The notes under the pieces were generated by a model. It searched no databases, was not told the origin of the DNA, and worked only from the letters and a program-made list of their open reading frames with translations. Position numbers and translations under genes: made by a program. Positions 1 to 9,181 of a stretch of 64,000 bases of DNA are shown here, one piece after another. Positions within the stretch are counted from its first letter, which is position 1. Every line of letters starts with the position of its first letter. The DNA is from Chersky-840 sp963811775 (GTDB taxonomy: Bacteria > Actinomycetota > Acidimicrobiia > Acidimicrobiales > UBA8190): assembly GCA_963811775.1 (NCBI GenBank), contig CAWESO010000008.1, forward strand, positions 1 through 64,000, read 5' to 3'.

Positions 1-1245
1 TCCCGAGACATCGGGTTGCCGGTCGTCGTCGCCGATCATCCACAGCACATCGTCACGACCCAGGAGCTGCCTGGTCAGCCGCGCCACCTGGCGAGGACTG
101 GCATCGAAGGCTCGGGCTACCGCGGCCAGGGCGTCCCGATGGGTGAAGGTCGAGGCGAACAGCGTGAGGGGTGCAACGCGAGCTGCCGTCGGATCAGAGA
201 GGTCGTAGTCGGCCAGGTCCACCGACCGCTCTCCGGCCAGGACGGCCAGGATCTCCTCGCGCTCGGTTTCGGACACACACGCATCGGACACAGAGACGCC
301 ATGGCTGACACCCAGGGCCCCGGTGATATCGCTGCTCGCGCCTGGTCTCGGCCCTCCGGTCTCGTCGGTGACGGTGACCGCGGCGAGCTCGGTCGCCCAC
401 CTGTGGCGAAGCACGTCGCTGTGCTCGAGGTGGCCGGGCTTGTGCGGGCGGGTGGCGAGGGCGGCGACTTCGGCCGCTCGCTGGGACTCGAATCCGGTCT
501 TCTCGAGGGCGGCTTCGATCTCGACCCGACGCTTCGAGAACGCCCGCAGGACGGTTCTCGGGATGTCGGACAACTCCCCCAGTCCGTTGCGCCTGACAGA
601 CCACGACACACCGAGAGGGGCCAACTCGGCCCGTAGCGCAGACTGGTACATGGCGGTAGCCGCCTTCTGCCATAGATACAGCTGACGGGCGTCGGGGGCT
701 GACCACCGCCCGTCTGTCCCACGCACGACGTTGGGGATGAGGACGTGGGTGTGCAGCTGCGGGTCGCCGTCGCGGCTCGTGCGGTGCCGGAAGCCGGCGG
801 CGATGAACCCCCTGGCCCTCACCAGCTCCTTCCCGTCTTTCCCACGACGGACGTAGGCCGCCTCGGCGGACAGGTGATCGATCACACCGGCGATGGCCCG
901 GTCATGCGCTGATGACACGACGTCCCGGACCTCGGGTGACCCGAACGCCCACAGGAGCGACACGCCCTTCGGAGCGGAGAACGTCAGATCGAACCCGGGC
1001 CGGCGGCCGCTCCGGCGCATGATCCCCAGATCCTCGCCTCCACCCCCCCGGCCGTCGAGCAGGTTCCGCAGCGCTTCGGAATCCACGACGCCAGTCAGGT
1101 CGAGGGCGGCCGACGTGGCACCGATCCACTGTCCCGGGGCTTCTCCGCGGCCCAGGTAATAGTCGTCGACCGAGTTGGCGACATTGGCCAGGTAATAGTC
1201 GGCCCCGGTCACCACACCCAGGCGACCTATCGACAGCACTGCCAT
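1..1245 (-). CDS. MobF/TrwC-type conjugative relaxase, C-terminus beyond the left edge
   Basis: The frame is open from an ATG at 1245 to the window edge (415 codons), so the gene is cut by the window, not by a stop. The N-terminus starts with SIGRLG and carries paired tyrosines at about residues 17-18 and 29-30 (DYY and DDYYLGRGE), the position of the nicking tyrosines of TrwC/TraI relaxases. LTFSAPKGVSLLWAF and the metal-binding LHTHVLIPN motif follow at about residues 89-175. In this family the relaxase nicks oriT and leads plasmid or ICE transfer, usually with a C-terminal helicase that would lie to the left. The start was chosen at the MAVLSIG codon; an in-frame ATG also exists at 1320. 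It marks the left DNA as conjugative or mobilisable. Confidence 0.9.
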   Translation of the reverse strand, partial: MAVLSIGRLGVVTGADYYLANVANSVDDYYLGRGEAPGQWIGATSAALDLTGVVDSEALRNLLDGRGGGGEDLGIMRRSGRRPGFDLTFSAPKGVSLLWAFGSPEVRDVVSSAHDRAIAGVIDHLSAEAAYVRRGKDGKELVRARGFIAAGFRHRTSRDGDPQLHTHVLIPNVVRGTDGRWSAPDARQLYLWQKAATAMYQSALRAELAPLGVSWSVRRNGLGELSDIPRTVLRAFSKRRVEIEAALEKTGFESQRAAEVAALATRPHKPGHLEHSDVLRHRWATELAAVTVTDETGGPRPGASSDITGALGVSHGVSVSDACVSETEREEILAVLAGERSVDLADYDLSDPTAARVAPLTLFASTFTHRDALAAVARAFDASPRQVARLTRQLLGRDDVLWMIGDDDRQPDVSG

Positions 1246-1671
1246 CGTCTTCGATGACCCCAGACACACGACGAACGGTCCATGGGCCGCCATGATCCGG
1301 ATCGATGTCACCCTGGACATCACCCTCGCAGGCTGCGGCGGTATTCCAGTTTCGACTGAGGGATGGTTCTGGCGTTGAAGGCGGATCGTCACCCTGTCGA
1401 ACACGGACAGGGTGGGCGAGGCAGCATCAACAGATGCAGGGGTGTGAGTTTGATTCGGGTTGGTCGAGTCGACGGAACCGACTTCTGGTTGTTGCGCCCA
1501 CCTACTGTCGATACCGGATGCCCCGCACACAGTCAGGGATCACCGGAACGATCTCGGTATCAAGCAGTCCGGACGATCTGACGCCATTCCGACCCGCAGC
1601 AAGACGGGTGATCTTGATCGGCCTGAGGTTGGTCAGGCTGGCCCCCCTCCGGGCGCACAGAACTGGTATTC
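1246..1671. other. Intergenic stretch without recognisable gene
   Basis: About 430 bases between the relaxase start and the MarR promoter. Several short frames exist in both strands but none has a recognisable motif, a convincing ribosome site or a family resemblance. An oriT would be expected near a relaxase gene, but I could not identify a nic-like site with flanking inverted repeats here. Confidence 0.4.
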
Positions 1672-1701
1672 CCGACATCACAGACATTGCATAGCTACAA
1701 T
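1672..1701 (+). promoter_or_regulatory. Candidate leaderless promoter and MarR operator
   Basis: A -35-like ccgaca (1672-1677) and a -10-like tacaat (1696-1701) are separated by 18 bases, and the ATG at 1708 would be the transcription start, giving a leaderless mRNA. The -10 box lies in a 16-bp imperfect palindrome (1686-1701, ATTGCA-N4-TACAAT), a typical size and shape for a MarR dimer site. Binding there would block the polymerase, so autorepression of the MarR-ClC operon is inferred. Confidence 0.5.
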
Positions 1702-1707
1702 GACTGT

Positions 1708-2205
1708 ATGGCTACCGCTACCCGCCCCGGAGACCGATCGAAAGCTCAGTTCGACCAGCTGGCCGACGCCGTCCTCACCGCGAGCCGGGTCCTCGTGGCC
1801 GTGGCCGCCCGGTCCCTGGCTGAGCACGAGACGGAGGTCTCTTTGCCCCAATACCGGGCCCTCGTGGTCCTCGGGTCCCGGGGTTCGCAGAGACCGGTCG
1901 ATCTGGCCCAGGCTCTCGCAGTCGATCCTTCGACCGCCACTCGCATGTGTGACCGTCTCGTGCGCAAACGCCTGATCACTCGCCGGCGCGACGTCGTCGA
2001 TCGCCGGGTGGTGCTGCTGGATTTGAGCACCTCGGGCCGGCGCCTGGTCGACCGAGTCACCCGCCAGCGGCGCCACGAGATCGGGCGCATCCTCAAGGCG
2101 GTGGATCCGGCCGAGCACGACGCTCTGGTGCGCGCCTTCACCACCTTCGGCGTTGCCGCCGGTGAGGTCCCCGAGAACGGCTGGCAACGCAGCTGGGAGT
2201 TGTGA
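1708..2205 (+). CDS. MarR-family transcriptional regulator
   Basis: A 165-residue winged-helix regulator. The helix-turn-helix region (about residues 45-95) contains PVDLAQALAVDPSTATRMCD, followed by the wing with RRDVVDRRVVLLDLS, the conserved DxR wing of MarR proteins. The ATG at 1708 is preferred over an upstream TTG because it sits just after a candidate -10 box. The stop overlaps the start of the chloride channel gene by four bases (GTGA), so the two are translationally coupled and the regulator probably controls the channel. The ligand cannot be read from the sequence. Confidence 0.9.
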   Translation: MATATRPGDRSKAQFDQLADAVLTASRVLVAVAARSLAEHETEVSLPQYRALVVLGSRGSQRPVDLAQALAVDPSTATRMCDRLVRKRLITRRRDVVDRRVVLLDLSTSGRRLVDRVTRQRRHEIGRILKAVDPAEHDALVRAFTTFGVAAGEVPENGWQRSWEL

Positions 2206-4247
2206 CCACGTCCTCCTCCTGGCTCCTGTGGCCCAATCACGAAACGAAGCACTCAGCGGTCAGGGTGATGTCGACGTGGCTGCGGGGTTCACGACTCGGG
2301 CTCGTTGTGATGGCCCTGGTCGTCGGGGCCGGTGCCGGCGTCGGTGCCGTCGGGTTTCGATGGCTGATCTTTGCGTTCACGTGGCTGGCCACCGGAGATG
2401 AGCAGTTCGGACAGCAGGGTCGTGTCGCCAGCATGCATCTGCCCTGGTTGGGAATCGGATTCTTTCTTCTGATACCGGTCATCGGCGGCCTCCTCTACGG
2501 ACCGCTGATTCAGCGTTTCGCTCGCGAGGCCCGGGGACACGGTGTGCCCGAAGTGATGCTGGCCGTGGCTGAGAACGGCGGGCGGATCCGTCCCCAGGTG
2601 AGCGTCGTGAAGGCCCTGGCCTCGGCGGTGTGCATCGGCACCGGCGGATCAGTCGGCCGCGAGGGTCCGATCGTCCAGATCGGGTCGGCCTTTGCCTCGT
2701 CGCTGGGACAGCTCGTCAAGATGTCCGAGTCCCGACTGCGCATCATCGTGGCCTGTGGAGCGGCCGGCGGGATCGCCGCCACCTTCAATGCGCCGCTCAC
2801 TGGCATCTTCTTCGGGTTCGAGATAATTCTGCGCGAGTTTTCACTCGACGCTCTGTTCGCCACAATCCTCTCCGCTGTCACCGCTGATCTCGTCAGTCGC
2901 GCCTTCTTCGGTTCCGCACCCTTCTTCGCGCAGATACCGCACAACCTCTCGATCGCCCACGATTCCAGCTATCTGCTCATAGGCCTCCTCGGGCTCCTGG
3001 CCGGGCTCATCGGAGTCGGGTTCAAGACATTCCTGTACGGACTCGAGGATGTCGCCGACAGGCTCTGGAAGGGTCGACCAGAATGGGCCAAGCCGGCGGT
3101 GGGCGGTGTGGCGCTCGGTGCGCTTCTCCTCGCCCTACCCCAGATGTACGGGGTGGGCTATCCGGTGATGAGCGAGATCATCGCCGGTCACGATGTCCTG
3201 TGGCTTGTTGTCATTCTCATGGTGGGCAAGATCGTGGCCTCCAGCCTCACCCTCTCCATTGGAGGCTCGGGCGGGGTATTCGCGCCGTCGCTGTTCACGG
3301 GGGCGGCCGGAGGCATGGCCTTCGGAGTGACTGCTCACCACCTGTTCGGGTCGGTCGTCGGACCGCCGGCCATCTACGCCGTGGTGGCCATGGGCGGCGT
3401 GTTCGCCGCCGCCGCCCAAGCCCCACTCACGGCCATCGCCAGCGTGGTGGAGATGACCGGCAACTTCACGCTGGTGTTGCCCGTCATGTTGGCTGCTGGT
3501 ATCGCCGCCGCGGTCTCGAAGAGGTTCTCTTACGGCAGCATCTACACAACGAAGCTGCTGCGACGCGGCATCGATATCGAGCGACCCAAGGCCACCGGCG
3601 TGCTGCAGTCGCTCACCGTGGCCGACGTCATGCAGCCGCTCCCCCAGGGGGTGCGCACCGAGCTCGCGCCCCATGCGCACACTCAAACACAACCCGGTGT
3701 GACAGACGGTATGCAGTGGGAGGCGCTGGTGGGTCCGGTGACCGTGACCCGTCGACCGCAGACCCTGATGTCCGACGAGACCCTGGAGCAAGCGCTCCGA
3801 CAGCTCGATCTCTACGGGCTGGTGGGGCTCCCGGTCCTATCGCCCGACCGTCATCATCTCACTGGCTGGATGACGCGCCGAGATGTCATTCGCGCCATTG
3901 CGCAGAACCTCAGCGCGTCAGCAAGTGAAGCAGAGAAGGGGACACTGGCCGCAGAGTTCGCCATCGACGACCCGGAGTCGCATGTCCACGAAGCCCCCAA
4001 CCCCTTGGAAGGCTACGAGGTCATCGAGATCACCATAGGTCCCCGGTCCCCTCAACTGGGGCGCCGCTTTGCTGATGTCCCCTGGCCACTGGGATCCGTG
4101 GTGGTCGCCGTCACCGAAGGGAGCGAAATCATTGCTCCTCGAAGCGACAGCGAGCTGTGCGTCGGCGAACGCGTGATCTTGCTGGCCCCCACGAGCGATG
4201 ACACGACGACACCGCAGGAATCCGATACTCCCACCCACGACCAATGA
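2202..4247 (+). CDS. ClC-family chloride channel/antiporter with CBS and RCK-C tail
   Basis: A 681-residue membrane protein. Residues about 25-460 form the ClC core: GTGGSVGREGP near residue 147 holds the gating glutamate, and GGSGGVFAPSLF near residue 356 is the second anion-site motif. About residues 470-575 form a CBS pair interrupted by a loop (ADVMQPL; the second half ends near WMTRRDVIRAI). The last 75 residues (YEVIEITIGPRSPQLGRRF to ERVILLAP) look like the RCK-C/TrkA-C ligand domain usually found in potassium channels. Prokaryotic ClCs mostly exchange Cl- for H+ and support acid resistance. It overlaps the MarR gene by four bases, so it is second in that operon. The RCK-C tail suggests control by a nucleotide or ion ligand, which is inference. 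Confidence 0.93.
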   Translation: MTTSSSWLLWPNHETKHSAVRVMSTWLRGSRLGLVVMALVVGAGAGVGAVGFRWLIFAFTWLATGDEQFGQQGRVASMHLPWLGIGFFLLIPVIGGLLYGPLIQRFAREARGHGVPEVMLAVAENGGRIRPQVSVVKALASAVCIGTGGSVGREGPIVQIGSAFASSLGQLVKMSESRLRIIVACGAAGGIAATFNAPLTGIFFGFEIILREFSLDALFATILSAVTADLVSRAFFGSAPFFAQIPHNLSIAHDSSYLLIGLLGLLAGLIGVGFKTFLYGLEDVADRLWKGRPEWAKPAVGGVALGALLLALPQMYGVGYPVMSEIIAGHDVLWLVVILMVGKIVASSLTLSIGGSGGVFAPSLFTGAAGGMAFGVTAHHLFGSVVGPPAIYAVVAMGGVFAAAAQAPLTAIASVVEMTGNFTLVLPVMLAAGIAAAVSKRFSYGSIYTTKLLRRGIDIERPKATGVLQSLTVADVMQPLPQGVRTELAPHAHTQTQPGVTDGMQWEALVGPVTVTRRPQTLMSDETLEQALRQLDLYGLVGLPVLSPDRHHLTGWMTRRDVIRAIAQNLSASASEAEKGTLAAEFAIDDPESHVHEAPNPLEGYEVIEITIGPRSPQLGRRFADVPWPLGSVVVAVTEGSEIIAPRSDSELCVGERVILLAPTSDDTTTPQESDTPTHDQ

Positions 4248-4285
4248 GCTCATGCTGAATCGACCTGGACCTGTCCTTCGCTCCC

Positions 4286-4440
4286 CTGTTCCGGCTTCCG
4301 GTCTACCTCTACCGATGGAAGCTGGGCTGGGTGCTCGCCCATCGCTTCTGCTGATCGTCCACGAAGGTCAGCGACGGCGCCCTCCCATGAAGTCCTCGAT
4401 AGCCTCTCGATCCGACCCCATCTCTTCCTCCCTTCCAACT
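4286..4440 (+). pseudogene. Decayed fragment resembling an F420-dependent nitroreductase (DUF385-like) N-terminus
   Basis: Between the ClC and proton ATPase genes the plus strand reads FRLPVYLYRWKLGWVLAHRF, then after a shift of frame LLIVHEGQRR, then after another shift HEVLDSLSIRP. In order these match the usual start of deazaflavin-dependent nitroreductases (a short LYR helix, GHRFLLL, G-R-R-S-G, VLEV). There are at least two frame changes and no C-terminal part, so this is a dead remnant. The assignment rests on memory of the family pattern only. Confidence 0.4.
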
Positions 4441-4538
4441 CGACAGCGCGTTTTTCGACGCAAGGATGCGCTCGGATCACTGGGGCAATCCGGTGGAACC
4501 TGCTGGGTACCGAGCGCAGGCCTGCAAGAGGTTGGAGA

Positions 4539-7067
4539 ATGATCACAATGGCATCCGACAGCGCGCCCCCTGAGGCCCCTGACGCGAAGTCAGGACCGAA
4601 GCCTGATGCGAATGACAATCTGAAATCTCTGCCCCTGCCGGAGGTGGAGGAGCGGTTGGGGTTCTCGCCGAATGGCCTCACACAGGTCGAGGCGCAGAAG
4701 CGGCTGACCCAATACGGGCCGAACGAGATCGAGGAGAAGAAGGCCAATCCGCTCCTGAAGCTGCTCACCTACTTCTGGGGCCCGATCCCGTGGATGATCG
4801 AAGCGGCGGTGATCCTGTCGGCGGTGCTCAAACACTGGCCCGACTTCTTCATCATCCTTGTTCTTCTTCTGGCCAACGCTGGGGTCGGGTTCTGGGAGGA
4901 ACACCAGGCGGGCAAGGCCATCGACGCCCTAAAGGCCCAGCTGGCGGTCAAGGCCAGGGTGATACGCGACGGGAAGTGGGCCACCCCGCCATCGAGTGAG
5001 CTGGTACCGGGCGATGTCATCCGCCTCCGCCTGGGCGACATCGTGCCGGCCGATGCGCGCCTGCTGGCGGGCGACCCGGTCGAGGTGGACCAGTCTGCGC
5101 TGACCGGTGAGTCGTTGCCCGCCACGCGCTCATCTGGTGAGGCGGTGTTCTCGGGCTCGATCATCAGACAGGGCGAGATCGGCGCCCTGGTCTACGCCAC
5201 CGGTGCGAACACGTACTTCGGCAAGACGGCGGAGCTGGTGCAGGAGGCCCAAACGGTCAGCCACTTCCAGCGGGCCGTGCTGAAGATCGGCACCTTCCTG
5301 ATCATCTTCGCCGTGACCCTCGTGGCCGTGATCATCGTCGTCTCGGTCATCCGCGGCAACCCGTTCCTCACGACGCTGCAGTTCGCCCTGGTCCTGACGG
5401 TGGCCGCCATTCCCGTGGCCATGCCGACGGTGTTGTCGGTCACGATGGCCGTGGGGGCGCGCCTGCTTGCCAAGAAGAAGGCCATCGTGAGCCGGTTGGT
5501 GGCCATCGAGGAGCTCGCCGGGGTGGATGTGTTGTGCACGGACAAGACCGGCACCCTGACCCAGAACAAGCTGACCCTGGGCGATCCGTTCGCCGTCAAC
5601 GATGGGCCTGCCGAGCAAGTCATCCTCAATGCCGCCCTCGCATCGCGCGCCGACGACGCCGACGCCATCGATCTGGCCGTACTGGGCGGCCTCAAGAGCG
5701 ATGGGGCGCTCCAGGGATATCAGGTGGTCCACTTCCAGCCGTTCGACGCGGTACGCAAATGCACCGAGGCGGCTGTGACGGCGGCGGACGGAACCTCGTT
5801 CAAAGTGACCAAGGGCGCCCCCCAGGTGATTCTGGAGCTGTCCGCCAACGCAACACAGGTCAAGGGGGACGTCGACCAGGCGGTCAACGAATTCGCCACT
5901 CGGGGTTTCCGTTCGTTGGGCGTGGCCCGGGCCGAGGGAGAAGGGCCATGGCAGTTTCTTGGCGTGTTGCCCCTGTTCGACCCACCACGGCAAGATGCGA
6001 AGGCAACCATCGCCACCGCACGCCAGATGGGCGTGGACGTAAAGATGGTCACCGGCGATGCGCTGGCTATCGCCCAGGAGACGGCCAAGGCCCTGGGGAT
6101 GGGCACGGACATACTCGATGCCTCTGGCCTCGGCGATGTCAAGCGTGAAGAGACCCCTGCGATGGCAGAGTCCATCGAGAGCGCCGACGGATTTGCCCAG
6201 GTCTTCCCCGAACACAAATTCCACATCGTGGACGTCCTGCAGAAGCGGCATCACATCGTCGGCATGACCGGTGACGGCGTCAACGATGCCCCGGCGCTCA
6301 AAAAGGCCGACTGCGGCATCGCCGTCTCCGACGCCACCGATGCAGCGCGCGCCGCGGCCTCCATCGTGCTGACCACCCCCGGACTGTCGGTGATCATCGA
6401 CGCCATCAAGGAGAGCCGGAAGATCTTCCAGCGGATGAACAGCTACGCCGTCTATCGCATCGCAGAGACGCTCCGGGTGCTGGTCTTCGTCACTGCCGTG
6501 ATCTTGATCTTCAACTTCTTTCCCGTGACAGCGATACAGATCGTGATGCTGGCATTGCTCAACGACGGCGCGATCTTGTCGATCGCCTACGACAACGTTC
6601 GGTACAAGAACCAGCCCGAGGCTTGGAATATGCGCCTCGTGCTCGGTATAGCGACGGTGCTCGGCATCGTCGGCCCCATTGCGGCCTTTGGGCTCTTCTC
6701 CCTAGGCGACAAGGTGTTTCACCTCAACCACGCGCATCTTCAGACGCTGATGTACCTGACACTGTCCGTTGCTGGACATCTGACGATCTTTCTCGCTCGC
6801 ACGCGTGGCCCGTTCTGGTCGATACGCCCCGCTCGGGTTCTGTTGCTGGCAGTGCTTGGAACGCAAGCGCTGGCGACCATCGTCGCCGTCTATGGCATAT
6901 TCATGACACCACTCGGCTGGGGATACGCAACCCTCGTGTGGGGCTACGCACTGGCATGGTTCCTAGCGACCGATCGCGTGAAACTGCTGGCGTATCGGAT
7001 CCTCGATCCGGTCAAGACCGAGCCATCGTCCGGTGTGACACCGCCGATCGTCAACGCGAGCCATTGA
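4539..7067 (+). CDS. P-type (P3A-like) proton-translocating ATPase
   Basis: An 842-residue P-type ATPase of the short plasma-membrane H+-ATPase class. Visible in order are an N-terminal cation-ATPase domain (about 25-90), TM1-2, the actuator motif DQSALTGESLP near residue 187, TM3-4 with PVAMPTVLSVTMAVGA, the phosphorylation site CTDKTGTLTQNK with Asp near 334, a short nucleotide domain with KGAPQ, the hinge GMTGDGVNDAPALKKAD near 574, and a C-terminal set of about six helices. The short N-domain and PVAMP in TM4 fit the P3A H+ pumps and not Ca2+ or heavy-metal pumps. It would expel protons at the expense of ATP. A GAGG-like ribosome site precedes the ATG at 4539; a second ATG at 4548 is possible. 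No partner genes in the same operon. Confidence 0.92.
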   Translation: MITMASDSAPPEAPDAKSGPKPDANDNLKSLPLPEVEERLGFSPNGLTQVEAQKRLTQYGPNEIEEKKANPLLKLLTYFWGPIPWMIEAAVILSAVLKHWPDFFIILVLLLANAGVGFWEEHQAGKAIDALKAQLAVKARVIRDGKWATPPSSELVPGDVIRLRLGDIVPADARLLAGDPVEVDQSALTGESLPATRSSGEAVFSGSIIRQGEIGALVYATGANTYFGKTAELVQEAQTVSHFQRAVLKIGTFLIIFAVTLVAVIIVVSVIRGNPFLTTLQFALVLTVAAIPVAMPTVLSVTMAVGARLLAKKKAIVSRLVAIEELAGVDVLCTDKTGTLTQNKLTLGDPFAVNDGPAEQVILNAALASRADDADAIDLAVLGGLKSDGALQGYQVVHFQPFDAVRKCTEAAVTAADGTSFKVTKGAPQVILELSANATQVKGDVDQAVNEFATRGFRSLGVARAEGEGPWQFLGVLPLFDPPRQDAKATIATARQMGVDVKMVTGDALAIAQETAKALGMGTDILDASGLGDVKREETPAMAESIESADGFAQVFPEHKFHIVDVLQKRHHIVGMTGDGVNDAPALKKADCGIAVSDATDAARAAASIVLTTPGLSVIIDAIKESRKIFQRMNSYAVYRIAETLRVLVFVTAVILIFNFFPVTAIQIVMLALLNDGAILSIAYDNVRYKNQPEAWNMRLVLGIATVLGIVGPIAAFGLFSLGDKVFHLNHAHLQTLMYLTLSVAGHLTIFLARTRGPFWSIRPARVLLLAVLGTQALATIVAVYGIFMTPLGWGYATLVWGYALAWFLATDRVKLLAYRILDPVKTEPSSGVTPPIVNASH

Positions 7068-7145
7068 GCAGCTCCCACAGCGGTGGCAGAGAGTGTGGAA
7101 CTCAAGCTCCGTCGTCGTCTCGGCTCCTGGTCTGACAAAGTGGCA

Positions 7146-8544
7146 TTACTCACCGTCCGCCCCCGCGGCTCCGGGCGAGGAGGGATCATCGAACGCGCTT
7201 GACAGGGAAGCCAGGTGGGAGGGGATCACGCGCCTGGTGAATTTCCGGTATGCGGCTTCCGTTGCGAATGACCCGACCACCAGTCCCCCAACGATGACCA
7301 CACCCCAGGGGTTGCGGCTCCTTTCTTCCACTACCAAGGCTGCGAGCGAGGCGATACATGCCACGGACGCTGTCACGGCAATCATGCGTTGTGTCGTGCG
7401 TTTGGCCAAGCGAGCTGCCGCGGCGTTGACCGCGGCGAAAATGATTAGGAACGCCGCGCTACCGGTAAGAGCGATGCTGCTGAGGTCAAAGGCATTGGCG
7501 ACAACGAGGGTGAGTCCTGTGGTGACCAGCAGGCCTTCAATGGGCCGGTCCCAGACCTTCTTGTCGAGGGCCTCCGGAAGCTCACCCGATCGTGCGATTG
7601 TCCACGAGAGCCGAGCAGTGCCATACAGCGTGGCATTGATGGCAGACGTAGTGGAGAGCAAGGCCGCCACGGCCACCAGCACGAAGCCGGCGCTGTCCAA
7701 GGCCCGGACGTGCGGCCTCGGCGAGGACGTAGGAGCTCGCGCTGCGGACCTGATCGATGGTAAGGGACCCAACGGTCACTATTGCGACCAGCACGTACAA
7801 CGCGATCACGATTCCAACCGAGAGATAGAGGGCACGCGGGAGGGTCCGCCGGGGATTGCGTACGTCCTCAGCGGCGTTGGAGATGAGTTCGAACCCCTCG
7901 TAGGCGACGAAGATCACCATGCCGCCACCAATGATGGCGAGCGGATCTTCCCACTTGCTCGGCGAGAGGTGGGACCAGTCAGCACCGTGGAAGGCAGTGG
8001 CCACAACCAAGACCAGAATGGCCAGCTTGGCGGCCACGGTCCACTCCTCGGCGCGACCGACGATCGAGGCACGGGCGATGTTGAGGATGGCGATGATGAT
8101 AATGATTCCGCTCAGGAGGAGATGGTCGACCGCTCCTGACGGGCGCCCCGGGAGAAGGCTGTCCGCATAACCGGCAAAGGCCGCGGCGTACAGCGAGATC
8201 ATGACGACGTAGCTGAGCCACAACAGGACGTTGAGACCGCCAACGAACACGCCTGACCCGAAGGTCTCGTTTAGGAACGCGACGGTCCCGCCACGGCTTG
8301 GGTAGGCGACAGAAAGCCGAGCATAGGAAGTAGCCGTGAGGAATGCCACACCGCCGGCGATGAGAAACGCGATGGGGGCCGCGCCACGTGCAAGTTCAAT
8401 GGACAAACCGAGAACGGCGAAGATTCCGCCGCCGACCATTCCGCCGATGCCGATCGCCACCGTGCTCGCAAGTCCGAGTGACCGGCGTGGCCCATGCGGC
8501 TGGGCCGACAAGGAAGCATCCCTTGGTGAAGCGCTCGACACCAA
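7146..8544 (-). pseudogene. APC-family amino-acid permease, interrupted by one frameshift
   Basis: Two adjoining frames on the minus strand join to one permease of about 460 residues. The first (8544 down to about 7710) has the APC start GLASTVAIGIGGMVGGGIFA and about seven helices up to SSYVLAEAARP; the second resumes with LDSAGFVLVAVAALLSTTSA and continues to 7146. One missing base near 7705-7715 explains the break. Members of this superfamily import amino acids or amines by H+ symport or exchange. Sequence quality on both sides of the break is high, so either the inactivation is recent or the base is a consensus error. It is convergent with the proton ATPase. Confidence 0.8.
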
Positions 8545-8611
8545 ACGAATCCTAGTTGCGTGTCCGCTACATGGCCCAAAGTCCCATCCGACAGGGCCTA
8601 GCCATCCTTTG

Positions 8612-8866
8612 TTAGTTGGATGTACTTGAGTTGAACAGGCCTAATCTCCGTGCCGGGCTATGCAACTTCAATGAGCGCTGCAAACCGTCCGTTGCGTCCA
8701 CGGACGTGGGCAGACCCGATCCAAGAGCGAGCGGCTTCTGCGTCTTCCACTCAACCGATTTGATGTTCCTATACCAGGCCGTGGCGTTCGTAGGATCGGT
8801 CGCGTACCCAGCGACATCAGTCCGGGACCGATCGATCTCGATGGTCGTTGTCACATCCACCGGCAT
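8612..8866 (-). pseudogene. Truncated SRPBCC-fold gene (N-terminal part only)
   Basis: From an ATG at 8866 the frame reads MPVDVTTTIEIDRS followed by YATDPTNATAWYRNIKSVEW, which is the usual N-terminal strand and helix of polyketide-cyclase/SRPBCC proteins. After about residue 50 the resemblance stops and the remaining 35 codons look random, so the gene is broken off. No good ribosome site is visible. The rest of the 8545-9181 interval shows nothing recognisable. Confidence 0.5.
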
Positions 8867-9181
8867 ACCACGACTGTGGCAGGGTGCACCGGTGGTCGCC
8901 GCGGCGTGGAGCACCTCCTGGGCTCTGATCCAATCGGCTACGTTTGGTATACTGCGAACAGGCGTGGTCACACAGACTCGGTCGGGATCACCCATGTCGT
9001 TATGGGTGGGGAGGGTGTTCAGGCGTACGGGAATGCCGCAGGTGGTACGTCCCCCAGGCTGAGTTCCACTGGCCGGATCCGGGATCGTTCCCAGCCGCGG
9101 ATAAGGCTCGGGTCAGCTTTGGGCGGCGGTGCACGACTCCAACACTTTGCGAGCGAGAACACCGTCAAGCTCTCTCGCTGC

